Shown here one piece after another: positions 43,670 to 51,471 of a stretch of 64,000 bases of DNA. Position 1 is the first letter of the stretch; every line of letters begins with the position of its first letter. The stretch spans positions 434,001 to 498,000 of the forward strand of contig NZ_CP101943.1 of the NCBI RefSeq assembly GCF_024508235.1, read 5' to 3'. The translations under genes were made by a program, and so were the position numbers. This DNA is from Halococcus qingdaonensis (GTDB taxonomy: Archaea > Halobacteriota > Halobacteria > Halobacteriales > Halococcaceae). The notes under the pieces were generated by a model that was not told the DNA's origin, searched no databases, and saw nothing but the letters and a program-made list of their open reading frames with translations.

Positions 43670-44749
43670 TCACGTCTCGCTTTCCTCGGTGTTCGCCGCG
43701 GCGCGTTCGTCCATCCTGATGCCCGTCTTCTTCAGGATACGCGTCGAGAACAGCGTGTCCCAGTCCTCGTCGCCGACGTCGAAGAAGTCGCCCATCCGCT
43801 CTCGCACCTGCTCGATCCGGCGCTCGCTTTCTTCTTCGGAGCGGCCGTGCGTCATCGCGAAGAAGTCGTACGGCCAGACGCCCTCGTGGCGCGGGCGCTC
43901 GTAGCAGTGGGTGACGAACTCTAGTTCGGCGATCGCCGGTCCGACCTCAGAAACGAGGTCGTCGGGCACGTCCCAGACGGTCATGCCGTTCTCGGTGTAG
44001 CCGAGCGCGTAGTGGTTCGGCACGACGCCGACACGCCGGAGTCTCCCCTCGGCGAGGAATCGGTTGATCGTCTCGGCGACCCACTCGACGTCCTGATCGA
44101 TCGCGTCGGCGACGTCCGCGTAGGGCGTCTCGGTGAGCGGCAGCCCGCCCTGAAGTTCGATGACGAGATCACGCTCGGCCGGCGTTAGCGATCCTCGTCC
44201 ACTGGGTTCGACGTCGGGACCGAGATCCGACAGATCGAGATCCCCCTGGGAGATCGGGCCGTCGAGCAGGAACTTCGCCTCGACGCGGAACTCGTGCTGT
44301 TTCGGGAGGTTGTAGGTCTCCTGTCCGGTTTCGTCCTCGATGGCCTCGAGCACGCCCTCGACGTCCTCGTCGTCGGCGACCGAGACGACGAACCACATAT
44401 TGAGATGCGGATGCTCGCGCTCGTAGTTGTGCGCGACCTCGCGGTGGGCGTTCACCTGCTCGGCAATCTCGTCGAATCGATCTTCGGGTGCGTGCATCGC
44501 CACCAGAGTGGCCGTCCCGCCGATCGCCTCGGCGTCGATCAGTGCGCCGAATCGCGAGAGCGTCCCCTCTTCGTCGAGTCGTCGGATCGTGTCGAGCAGT
44601 TCGTCGGCGGTGGCGTCGATGCCGCGCTCGGCGAGGGCGCGTGCGGCCGGCTCGAACGGGCGTTCGACGACCGGGAATCCACCCTGAAAGGCGTTGATGA
44701 TGGCGCGCTCGCGCTCGTCGAGCGCGACCGTCGCGTCCGCGTTCGTCAT
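43670..44749 (-). CDS. Siroheme decarboxylase, AhbA-AhbB-type fusion
   Basis: 359-residue Lrp/AsnC-like protein made of two similar halves. Half one has RERAIINAFQGGFPVVERPF at residue 12, and half two has ERDLVIELQGGLPLTETPY at residue 198. Each half holds a winged helix plus an AsnC-type ligand domain. Conserved motifs include HNYEREHPHLNMWFVV and THCYERPRHEGVWPYDFFAMTHG, with the RHEGVWPYDFFAM block known for AhbB/NirDL. Siroheme decarboxylase removes two acetate carboxyls to give didecarboxysiroheme, en route to heme. A gene regulator function is less likely given the flanking heme genes. Confidence 0.9.
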   Translation of the reverse strand: MTNADATVALDERERAIINAFQGGFPVVERPFEPAARALAERGIDATADELLDTIRRLDEEGTLSRFGALIDAEAIGGTATLVAMHAPEDRFDEIAEQVNAHREVAHNYEREHPHLNMWFVVSVADDEDVEGVLEAIEDETGQETYNLPKQHEFRVEAKFLLDGPISQGDLDLSDLGPDVEPSGRGSLTPAERDLVIELQGGLPLTETPYADVADAIDQDVEWVAETINRFLAEGRLRRVGVVPNHYALGYTENGMTVWDVPDDLVSEVGPAIAELEFVTHCYERPRHEGVWPYDFFAMTHGRSEEESERRIEQVRERMGDFFDVGDEDWDTLFSTRILKKTGIRMDERAAANTEESET

Positions 44750-44785
44750 ACAGTCTCTCGGCTCGCGGCGGCCATAAACGCCCCG

Positions 44786-45181
44786 CTACTCGGGAACGCC
44801 GGTTACCGTGTAGCCTTCCGCCTGGAGGTCGTCGACGATCCCCTCGTGGTCGGCGCTCGTCTCGTAGTAGAACACGACGTCGTAGGTTCCCTCGCGGAGA
44901 AGCTGCTGGCACTCCCAGACGAACTCGTCGCCCTCGATGGTGAGTCCCTGATGCTGATTGAGGCCGAAATCGGGATCGTCGGTGCCCGAGTAGACGTAGG
45001 TGTCGTCCGTCTCGGCGTGTTCGGCGATCGTGTCGCCGATCTCGATGGTCGCGCGGTGGAGCATGCTCTCCTCGTTCGAATCGTACTCGGTGTGGACGAT
45101 CAGCCCCTGCAACTCGATCTCGCCGGGTTCGAGCAGCGCTTCGGTCCGTCGTCTGAGCTCGTCGTCGAGCGTCTCGCTCAT
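44786..45181 (-). CDS. DUF5778-type haloarchaeal protein
   Basis: 131-residue soluble, acidic protein of unknown function. It has an N-terminal helical part (DDELRRRTEALLEPGEIELQGLIVHTEYDSNEES), an HRATIEIGDTIAEHAETDDTYVYSGTDDPDFGLNQHQGLTIEGDEFVWECQ stretch, and a C-terminal alpha/beta segment. I link it with DUF5778 from memory. The ATG at 45181 (MSETLDDEL) was chosen. It lies just downstream of the tandem cold-shock genes on the same strand. Confidence 0.7.
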   Translation of the reverse strand: MSETLDDELRRRTEALLEPGEIELQGLIVHTEYDSNEESMLHRATIEIGDTIAEHAETDDTYVYSGTDDPDFGLNQHQGLTIEGDEFVWECQQLLREGTYDVVFYYETSADHEGIVDDLQAEGYTVTGVPE

Positions 45182-45256
45182 ACCCGTCGCTCGCACCCGA
45201 TAAAGATACGCTCCCCGGTCGCCGCTGCGCCGAGGAGTCGAAAAGTCGTCCGTCGT

Positions 45257-45451
45257 TTACAGTCGTTCGAGGTTCTCGGCGCGCGGGCCCTTGTCGGCCT
45301 GCACGATGTCGAACTCGACTTCCTGGCCTTCTTCGAGGTCGGGGCCGCCGACGTCTTCCATGTGGAAGAAGACGTCCTCGTCGGCTTCGTCGGTCTCGAT
45401 GAAGCCGTAGCCGCCCGTGTCGTTGAAGAAGTCCACTTGTCCTTCAGCCAT
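45257..45451 (-). CDS. Cold-shock domain protein, second of tandem pair
   Basis: 64-residue CspA-type single-strand nucleic-acid-binding protein. RNP-1 is seen as GGYGFIETDE and RNP-2 as DVFFHMEDV. It starts 2 nt after the stop of its upstream paralog. The two products differ at only a handful of positions near the N-terminus, yet their codons differ at many silent sites. It acts as an RNA chaperone in the cytoplasm. Confidence 0.96.
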   Translation of the reverse strand: MAEGQVDFFNDTGGYGFIETDEADEDVFFHMEDVGGPDLEEGQEVEFDIVQADKGPRAENLERL

Positions 45452-45453
45452 GT

Positions 45454-45648
45454 TTACAGCCGCTCCAGGTTCTCCGCCCGCGGTCCCTTGTCAGCCTGCA
45501 CGATGTCGAACTCTACCTCCTGTCCTTCCTCCAAGTCGGGGCCGCCGACGTCTTCCATGTGGAAGAAGACGTCCTCGTCCGCGTCGTCACTTTCGATGAA
45601 CCCATAGCCGCCCGTGTCGTTGAAGAAGTCAACCGTACCTGACGCCAT
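45454..45648 (-). CDS. Cold-shock domain protein, first of tandem pair
   Basis: 64 residues. The start MASGTVDFFNDTGGYGFIESDD is followed by a body identical to its downstream neighbour from DVFFHMEDV on. RNP-1 and RNP-2 are intact. The ATG at 45648 lies 26-28 nt after a CATAAAAA (45674-45681) box on the minus strand, so the mRNA is probably leaderless and carries both copies. Confidence 0.96.
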   Translation of the reverse strand: MASGTVDFFNDTGGYGFIESDDADEDVFFHMEDVGGPDLEEGQEVEFDIVQADKGPRAENLERL

Positions 45649-45673
45649 TGCACTCGATGGGATGCACCGGTAA

Positions 45674-45681
45674 CATAAAAA
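45674..45681 (-). promoter_or_regulatory. TATA-like box of the tandem cold-shock operon
   Basis: On the minus strand TTTTTATG lies 26-33 nt before the ATG at 45648. The position suits a leaderless haloarchaeal promoter. Confidence 0.5.
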
Positions 45682-45772
45682 CCTGCGCAATGGTCGCCCG
45701 GCCTGTCCCGCCGTCGCACGATCCGTCCGCATGCCAGAAGATTCATTTCACCCCCCCGGTTATGAGCCATGA

Positions 45773-46702
45773 ATGGCCTCGCGCACGCACAGCCTGCTGA
45801 ACCAAGCCTACGAGCGCCTTCTCGAACGCGAGATCGACGGCGCACCCACGCACGTCGCCGTCATTCAGGACGGCAACCGACGCTACGCGGACGAACACGG
45901 CCAGGACGCCGCCGACGGCCACCGTGCCGGTGCCGAAACCACCGAGGCGGTGCTCGACTGGTGTGCACAGATCGGCGTCGAGGAGCTCACCCTCTACACG
46001 TTCTCGACGGAGAACTTCGACCGCTCGGCCGACGAGCGCGACCATCTCTTCTCACTGCTCGAAGAGAAACTCCGCGAATTCGCCGACGCCGAGCGCGTCC
46101 ACGAACGCGAAGTGCGGATCCGGGCCATCGGCGAGACCGACCGACTGCCCGACGATCTCCGTGACGCCATCGACTACGCCGAGACGAAGACTGCCGACTA
46201 CGACGCTCTCCAGCTCAACATCGCGCTCGCCTACGGCGGCCGTGCCGAACTGTTGAGCGCGGCCCGCGACGTCGCACGCACGGTCGAAGCCGGTGATACT
46301 GCCCCGGGTGACATCGACGCCGAGACGATCGAGCGCCGCCTCTACGCCGGTCCCGCCCGCGACGTGGACCTCATCATCCGCACGGGGGGCGACGAGCGCA
46401 CCTCGAACTTCCTGCCGTGGCACGCCAACGGCAACGAGGCGGCGGTCTTCTTCTGCACACCCTACTGGCCCGCTTTCGCCAAGAAGGACTTCCTGCGCGC
46501 GATCCGCACCTACGAATCACGCGAGCAGTCGTGGCGACGCACCCGCGCGCGGCGCGCGCTCGCACTGGTTCGTGCGGTGGGCGGCGCGGAACTCGACGAG
46601 GCGCGCGCCATCGTCGATCGCTTCCGCGAATATCTCCCACGCGGCGAACTCGACGGTGTCGAGCACAACGCGAACGAGACCGAACCGACGACGGCCGACT
46701 GA
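45773..46702 (+). CDS. uppS: cis-Prenyltransferase (undecaprenyl/dolichyl diphosphate synthase)
   Basis: 309-residue cis-prenyltransferase. The catalytic N-terminal motif THVAVIQDGNRRYADEHG (residues 24-41) includes the Asp, Asn and Arg of the active site. TLYTFSTENFDRSADE and LNIALAYGGRAEL follow. The C-terminal motif DLIIRTGGDERTSNFLPWHANGNEAAVFF keeps RTGG..R but departs from the common WQ..Y.E..F pattern. It elongates farnesyl or geranylgeranyl diphosphate with isopentenyl units to make the dolichol carrier for glycosylation. A second, altered paralog lies 480 bp downstream on the other strand. Confidence 0.93.
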   Translation: MASRTHSLLNQAYERLLEREIDGAPTHVAVIQDGNRRYADEHGQDAADGHRAGAETTEAVLDWCAQIGVEELTLYTFSTENFDRSADERDHLFSLLEEKLREFADAERVHEREVRIRAIGETDRLPDDLRDAIDYAETKTADYDALQLNIALAYGGRAELLSAARDVARTVEAGDTAPGDIDAETIERRLYAGPARDVDLIIRTGGDERTSNFLPWHANGNEAAVFFCTPYWPAFAKKDFLRAIRTYESREQSWRRTRARRALALVRAVGGAELDEARAIVDRFREYLPRGELDGVEHNANETEPTTAD

Positions 46703-46723
46703 ACCGGTGACGACGGAGGGACG

Positions 46724-47122
46724 CTATTTTGCGACGCCCGATCGGCGCGATTCGATGGTCAGCAGAGCTGCGGCGACAACCGACAGCGCAGCGAACGGGA
46801 CGATCGCTCGCCCGATACTGAACAACGAAAGCACTGCGAGCGTCGACACCGCTACTGCGAGCGCCCAGACGCGCCATAGCCGTTCCGTCCACGTCCAGTA
46901 GCCGACTCCGAGCGAGAGGGCAACGACGACGATCGACCAGAATAGGATCAGTGGCGCGTTCGCTACTGCGAGGCTTTCGCCCTCAACGAACAGGTATGGG
47001 ATCACCGCCGTTACGAGCAGGTAGCCGGCCCCGAGTAACCCGGCGACCATTGCGAGCAGTCCGGCACCTCGGGCGAGCGTCGATCCGGATTCATCGCGAT
47101 CGCGATCGTTCGCGACGCTCAT
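46724..47122 (-). CDS. Four-helix membrane protein of unknown function
   Basis: 132-residue membrane protein with four predicted spans (about residues 18-45, 52-73, 80-100 and 103-124). The N-terminal 15 residues are charged. No conserved motif is recognised. It lies between the two cis-prenyltransferase genes, 62 nt upstream of the degenerate paralog's stop side, and both are on the minus strand in the order paralog then this gene. Confidence 0.7.
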   Translation of the reverse strand: MSVANDRDRDESGSTLARGAGLLAMVAGLLGAGYLLVTAVIPYLFVEGESLAVANAPLILFWSIVVVALSLGVGYWTWTERLWRVWALAVAVSTLAVLSLFSIGRAIVPFAALSVVAAALLTIESRRSGVAK

Positions 47123-47184
47123 TGTGTTCGATTCTTCGCTTCAATCGAGCATAACTCTTGTCGCAACCAGAGAACGTCGATGCT

Positions 47185-47817
47185 TTACTGTCCGTACCGG
47201 CGCTGTCGGCTTTGATAATCCCGCAGCGCGCGGAGATACTCGCGCTTGCGGAAATCGCGCCAGTTCACGTCGGTGAAGTACAGCTCCGAGTAGACCGACT
47301 GCCAGATCATGAAATCCGAGAGCCGTTCGGCACCCGTCTTGATGACGAGATCGGGGGCGGTCGGAAAGACGAGTCGATCCTCGATCGTCTCGGCGTCGAT
47401 CTCCTCGGGTGCGAGCGTACCGGCCTCGACAGCCGTGGCCGCGCCGCGAACGGCCGCCGCGAACTCGTGTTTGCCGCCGAGACCGATGCTCACGTTGATC
47501 GGTGCGTCGGCGCGCTCGTCGTCGTCCGGACCGCGAACGGCGAGTTCGCGCGGGGCGTCACAGCGCTCGAACACCCGACGGATGGCCGGCACCGCGCCCG
47601 TATCGAGCACGCTCACGTAGACCAGCACGCAGTCGGCGTCGTACTCGAAGGCCCACTCGAAGAACTCCTCGACCGTTCGATAGGCACCGTCTTCAAGCAG
47701 ATCGCGCTCGGCGATGACGACCGCGACACAGCCCGGCAGCGGGGCCTCGGTGCGGCGGATGCGAGCGGCGAGATAGCGGTCGTACAGTCCCACGGTGAAA
47801 CGGAGCGGTTGATTCAC
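47185..47817 (-). CDS. Degenerate cis-prenyltransferase paralog
   Basis: 210-residue protein of the UppS family. The N-terminal active-site motif is gone: where a family enzyme has DGNRRWA it has CVAVVIAERDLLEDGAYRTVEEFFEWA. In contrast, the C-terminal half keeps DLVIKTGAERLSDFMIWQSVYSELYFTDVNWRDFRKREYLRAL, the classical dimer and substrate signature. Thus it probably has no activity alone. In eukaryotes a catalytic cis-prenyltransferase (DHDDS) works with an inactive relative (NgBR/Nus1). A similar heteromer with the product of 45773-46702 is a reasonable hypothesis. It starts at a GTG. Confidence 0.85.
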   Translation of the reverse strand: MNQPLRFTVGLYDRYLAARIRRTEAPLPGCVAVVIAERDLLEDGAYRTVEEFFEWAFEYDADCVLVYVSVLDTGAVPAIRRVFERCDAPRELAVRGPDDDERADAPINVSIGLGGKHEFAAAVRGAATAVEAGTLAPEEIDAETIEDRLVFPTAPDLVIKTGAERLSDFMIWQSVYSELYFTDVNWRDFRKREYLRALRDYQSRQRRYGQ

Positions 47818-47924
47818 CTAAGCCTTCACGTTTCGTCGACGAAATTATCGTTTATCGCTCTCAGGATTCATTCTCGGTTGGTGATTACAGCAGCGACGAC
47901 GGAATGTAGACGACAATGAGAGAC

Positions 47925-48060
47925 CGCAACCGCCCCGCACAGCCCACATACCTCCCCAACCGATTTGCTCACTCCCTTCGGTCGTTCGCTCATCCCTCGC
48001 GCGTTCTCCGGCCTCCGGCCGGATTCATCGCGCGCCACAGCGGTCGATTTCAGTTGGGAA
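47925..48060 (-). repeat. Degenerate intergenic repeat, copy D
   Basis: The 307-bp gap between the prenyltransferase paralog and the DUF92 gene has no convincing gene. It has the segment GCTCACTCCCTTCGGTCGTT near 47967, which is close to the reverse complement of the middle part of copy A (15390-15418), and a CCGGCC-TCC-GGCCGG hairpin (48008-48022). It appears to be a remnant of the same intergenic element family. Confidence 0.4.
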
Positions 48061-48124
48061 TGGCTGACGGGCAGTCGCTGGCGGCTTCGGGAGCGTTAAG
48101 TAGCTATCGGGGAAACGACGGGCA

Positions 48125-49489
48125 GTGACGTGGCCTCTCCGGCGGGCGGGCGCGTTCGCGCTCGTCGGCGCGCTCTCGCTCGCCGCCCCGCTGTTGGGAC
48201 CGGCCGCCGCCGCTCCCTTCGTGGTCGTCGCCGCGCTCGCGGCGTTCGTCGTCGAGGACGGGCCGGCCTTCGAACTGTTCGCCCGGCCCGGCGATCACGA
48301 GGAGCGCACGCTCTATGGCCTGGCGGGCTTCGCGCTCGCGGCGGCCGGCCTCGCGCTGTTCGTCCCCCTGTTCGGCATGCCCGTCTTCGTCTTCGTCGCC
48401 AGCGTGCTCGTACTCTCCGGTGGCAACCTCGCCGAGGCGGCGGCTCGCCAGCGCCGACACGAACCCGTCGCCGCCACGGTCGCGTTCGTCGTTGGCGGAA
48501 CACTCGCAGGCGTGCTCGGCCAGTTCGTCGTCGGGCTCGCCGCCCCGGCACCGTCGCCCGCGCTCGCGGTCTTCTTCGCCGCGAGCGCCGCGCTGCTCGG
48601 CGCGCTGGTTCGCCTCGCGCTGTTCGTCCGCGACGACCCGCTCGTGCTGTTCTCGATGGGATTGTTGCTCTGGCTGCTGGCCGCGCTCGAACCGACGATC
48701 AGCCCGATCGGTGTCGCGCTCGCGCTCCTCGTCACGGCCGGTTTCGGCGCGCTCGCCTACGCGCTCGACACCGCGTCGATCACCGGGATGGTGACGGGCG
48801 TGCTCGCGGGACTGCTGATGGTCGTTCTCGGCGGGTTCGGCTGGTTCGCGCTGCTCATCACATTCTTCGGCGGCGGCGGGCTCGCCGGCAAGTTCCGCTA
48901 CGATCGGAAGCGAAAGCGCGGACTGGCCGAGGGCAACGACGGCGCGCGTGGCAGCGCCAACGTGCTCGCGAACTCCGCGGTCGCGCTCGGTGCCGTGCTG
49001 GCCTACGCCGCGAGCCCGATGTTGCCGCTCACGGCCAGCCCCTTCGTGTTCGCCTTCGCCGGCTCGCTCGCCGCGGCGATGGCCGACACGCTGTCGAGCG
49101 AGATCGGCGGGCTGTTCGACACGCCCCGACTCATCACGACGTTCGAACCCGTCCCACCGGGCACCGACGGCGGCGTGACGTGGCAGGGGGTCGTCGCAGG
49201 CCTGTTCGGCGCGGTGCTCATCGCCGTTCTCGGCTTCCTCTTCCTCCCGATCTCGCCAGCGGGCGCGATCGTCGTCGCACTCGCGGGCATCGCCGGCATG
49301 GTCGTCGACAGTCTACTCGGTGCGCGCTTCGAGAACCGAGCGGTCGGCGATCTGTTCGCCGGTGTGCTCGCCGGTCTCGCGTTCGCCGACCGCCGTATCG
49401 GCAATCAGACGGTGAACTTCCTCGCCACGCTCGCGGCCGCGCTGGTCTGTGCAGCGCTCGCCGCGGCTACCGGTCTCGCGGCGCTATGA
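48125..49489 (+). CDS. DUF92 membrane protein (TMEM19/VTE6-like)
   Basis: 454-residue polytopic membrane protein with about twelve spans. The second half has the DUF92 signature: FFGGGGLAGKFRYDRKRKRGLAEGNDGARGSANVLANS, SLAAAMADTLSSEIGGLF, GTDGGVTWQGVVAG and DSLLGARFENR. The first half (1-220) is an additional membrane domain. Family knowledge: plant VTE6 with this domain makes phytyl diphosphate from phytyl phosphate. With a cis-prenyltransferase nearby, a polyprenyl-phosphate kinase role is plausible but not shown. It begins at a GTG and shares an ATGA overlap with the GNAT gene. Confidence 0.88.
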   Translation: MTWPLRRAGAFALVGALSLAAPLLGPAAAAPFVVVAALAAFVVEDGPAFELFARPGDHEERTLYGLAGFALAAAGLALFVPLFGMPVFVFVASVLVLSGGNLAEAAARQRRHEPVAATVAFVVGGTLAGVLGQFVVGLAAPAPSPALAVFFAASAALLGALVRLALFVRDDPLVLFSMGLLLWLLAALEPTISPIGVALALLVTAGFGALAYALDTASITGMVTGVLAGLLMVVLGGFGWFALLITFFGGGGLAGKFRYDRKRKRGLAEGNDGARGSANVLANSAVALGAVLAYAASPMLPLTASPFVFAFAGSLAAAMADTLSSEIGGLFDTPRLITTFEPVPPGTDGGVTWQGVVAGLFGAVLIAVLGFLFLPISPAGAIVVALAGIAGMVVDSLLGARFENRAVGDLFAGVLAGLAFADRRIGNQTVNFLATLAAALVCAALAAATGLAAL

Positions 49490-49902
49490 GCCATCGGATC
49501 AGATCGGCCACGCCCGCCGATCGCCCGCGCCTGCTCGCCATCCAATCGGCATCGCTCGCATCGACCTGGCCGGAGCTGCTCGAAACGGCGATCACCGGAC
49601 CCGGACGCGTGCTCGTTTCGGGTCAGACGGCCGTCGGCTACGCACTCGCGGTCGGCAGTGATCCGACGCATCTCGCCGAGCTCGCCGTCGCGCCCGGCCA
49701 TCGCAACGCGGGCCACGGCTCGGCGCTGCTGAAGGCCGTTCTCGACGATGCTGACGACTGTCGGCTCACCGCACGCGCGGACGACGAGCGTGCGCGACGG
49801 TTCTACGAGCGCCACGGCTTCCGAATCGATCGTTTCCTTCCCGATCACTACGAACACGGCGACGGCGTGGCAATGGTGTATCAGTCGGACGACCGGAGCT
49901 GA
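49486..49902 (+). CDS. GNAT-family N-acetyltransferase
   Basis: 138-residue acetyltransferase. The CoA-binding motif ELAVAPGHRNAGHGSALLKAVLDDA (residues 65-90) and the final RRFYERHGF block are characteristic of GNAT; RimI-like by length. The substrate is unknown. It starts within the DUF92 stop codon and its end overlaps the convergent dnaG gene by 22 nt. Confidence 0.9.
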   Translation: MSHRIRSATPADRPRLLAIQSASLASTWPELLETAITGPGRVLVSGQTAVGYALAVGSDPTHLAELAVAPGHRNAGHGSALLKAVLDDADDCRLTARADDERARRFYERHGFRIDRFLPDHYEHGDGVAMVYQSDDRS

Positions 49903-51290
49903 TCGGCGGTCCGCACGCGCACGTCGGTCGGTCGCTTGACGAATTCGCCGGTCGAGCGTGCGACGATCTGCTCGACGCCGCGCTGGGCGGCCACGTCGAG
50001 CACGCGCTGGTCGAGCTCGCCGTCGATCACCACTGCCACGGGCACCGCCGACGCCTCCGCGACCGCGTCGAACGTCTCCGCGGCCGGGACGGTCCCAATG
50101 ACGGAAAAATCGCCGTCGAGCAGCCGTGCCTGATCGGTTTCGTCGTCGATGACGCCCCGGACGTGTGCGCCGAGCGTCGCCGGTTCGTCGGTCTCCTCGA
50201 CCGCTTCCTCCGACGAAGGTTCGCTCTCGGCCGCCGATTCGTCCTCGTCGACCGATTCGGTCGGGTCGGCTGTCGCTTCGCCGGTCGGTTCGACGGCCGA
50301 CTCGACGGCTGCCCCGCTCCCGGCGTCCGTCGGGGGTGGGCGAGCGGGTGATGGCTCGCCCTCGGCGGTCGTCGTTTCTCCAGGTTCCGAAACCGCCGGC
50401 TCGGCCGTCGCGGGTGCGGCGCGGTCGGTCGCGGGCGCGGGTCGTGCGCTGCCGTCGGTCGCGGCGACGGCCTCGCGGGGGCTGCCCGCCTCGGCGACGA
50501 GCTCGTGGGCGACCTTTCCGCGCAGCGCCTCGTGGACCTCCTCGCGCGAGAGGTCCTCGACGCTCTTGCCGGCGGGTGCGACCGCGACGTACTCCACCTC
50601 GCCGACCTGGGCGAGCTCCTTCAGGATGAGATCGCCGCCGCGGTCGCCGTCGAGAAACGCCGTCGTCGTGCGCTCGGTCGTGAGCGCCGCGACCGCGTCG
50701 GGCACGTTGGTCCCCTCGACGGCGACGGCGTTCTTGATGCCGTACTCGAGGAGGACGACCACGTCGGCGCGCCCCTCGACGACGGTGATCGCGTCGCCGT
50801 CGGCCACTCGTGGCCCGGCCGGTAGCCCCTCGTATTCGACGACCTCGCCGGTGCGTGAGCTCTCGCGGACCTGTTCGACGAGTTCGGCCGAACTCATCGT
50901 GCTCTCCTCGAAGGCCCCGAGGAGCCCTTTGGCGCGCTCGACGACCTCGCGGCGTTTCGCGGCCCGGACGTCCTCGATGCGCTCGACGTCGACCGTCGAG
51001 CGACAGGGGCCGATGCGTTCGATCGTTTCGAGCGACGCCGCGAGAATGGCGGTCTCGACCCTGTCGAGTCCGCTGGCGATGGTGATGCGGCCGAACGACT
51101 GGCCGTTCTGTGAGTTGATGCTGACGTCGATCCGGCCGACCTTCGAGGACTGCTGGAGCGTCCGTAAGTCGAGATCGGTGCCCAGGAGTCCCTCCGTCTG
51201 GCCGAAGATCGCACCGACGACGTCGTTGCGCTCGACGACCCCGTCGGCGGTGACGTCCGCGTGAATCAGGTATTTGTCCGTATCCTCCAT
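49881..51290 (-). CDS. dnaG: DNA primase-like protein DnaG
   Basis: 469-residue archaeal DnaG. The N-terminal domain (1-165) starts DKYLIHADVTADGVVERNDVVGAIFGQTEGLL, followed by RIDVSINSQNGQS. The TOPRIM domain has AITVVEGRADVVVLLEYGIKNAVAVEGTNVP and AFLDGDRGGD (catalytic Glu and Asp). A long acidic Ala/Pro/Thr-rich linker (300-385) precedes a conserved C-terminal domain ending RTADQLRSSD. Archaeal DnaG is known to associate with the exosome. It is divergent from the pterin dehydratase gene. Confidence 0.95.
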   Translation of the reverse strand: MEDTDKYLIHADVTADGVVERNDVVGAIFGQTEGLLGTDLDLRTLQQSSKVGRIDVSINSQNGQSFGRITIASGLDRVETAILAASLETIERIGPCRSTVDVERIEDVRAAKRREVVERAKGLLGAFEESTMSSAELVEQVRESSRTGEVVEYEGLPAGPRVADGDAITVVEGRADVVVLLEYGIKNAVAVEGTNVPDAVAALTTERTTTAFLDGDRGGDLILKELAQVGEVEYVAVAPAGKSVEDLSREEVHEALRGKVAHELVAEAGSPREAVAATDGSARPAPATDRAAPATAEPAVSEPGETTTAEGEPSPARPPPTDAGSGAAVESAVEPTGEATADPTESVDEDESAAESEPSSEEAVEETDEPATLGAHVRGVIDDETDQARLLDGDFSVIGTVPAAETFDAVAEASAVPVAVVIDGELDQRVLDVAAQRGVEQIVARSTGEFVKRPTDVRVRTADQLRSSD

Positions 51291-51441
51291 GAGTGAGTGG
51301 TGTTCCCCTGTCGGGGCCGGTTTGTGACCGTGATGAACTGCGACACTGATACGTTTCGTACTCGCCTTCCTGAACGGATATACCTACCGCCATGCCCCCT
51401 CTCCGTCCGACGTCCGTCGGTCGTTACACCCGACGGCCAAC

Positions 51442-51447
51442 GCTTAT
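51442..51447 (+). promoter_or_regulatory. TATA-like box of the pterin dehydratase gene
   Basis: CTTATT lies 25-30 nt before the ATG at 51472 and marks a likely leaderless start. Confidence 0.45.
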
Positions 51448-51471
51448 TCGTTTCCTGATCCATGATCGGAC

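Noticed and set aside
43670-44749. Lrp/AsnC transcription regulator as the main role of this protein
   Set aside because: Both halves match siroheme decarboxylase motifs (RHEGVWPYDFF) and the neighbours are heme synthesis genes, so an enzyme is more likely.
47916-48128. A 70-codon frame in the gap before the DUF92 gene
   Set aside because: It is proline- and arginine-rich, without a family pattern, and lies over hairpins related to the intergenic repeat family.
48130-49902. A 590-codon frame that appears to fuse a long Arg-rich region to the GNAT protein
   Set aside because: The first part is a shadow of DUF92 in another frame. The acetyltransferase has a proper ATG at 49486 in an ATGA overlap.
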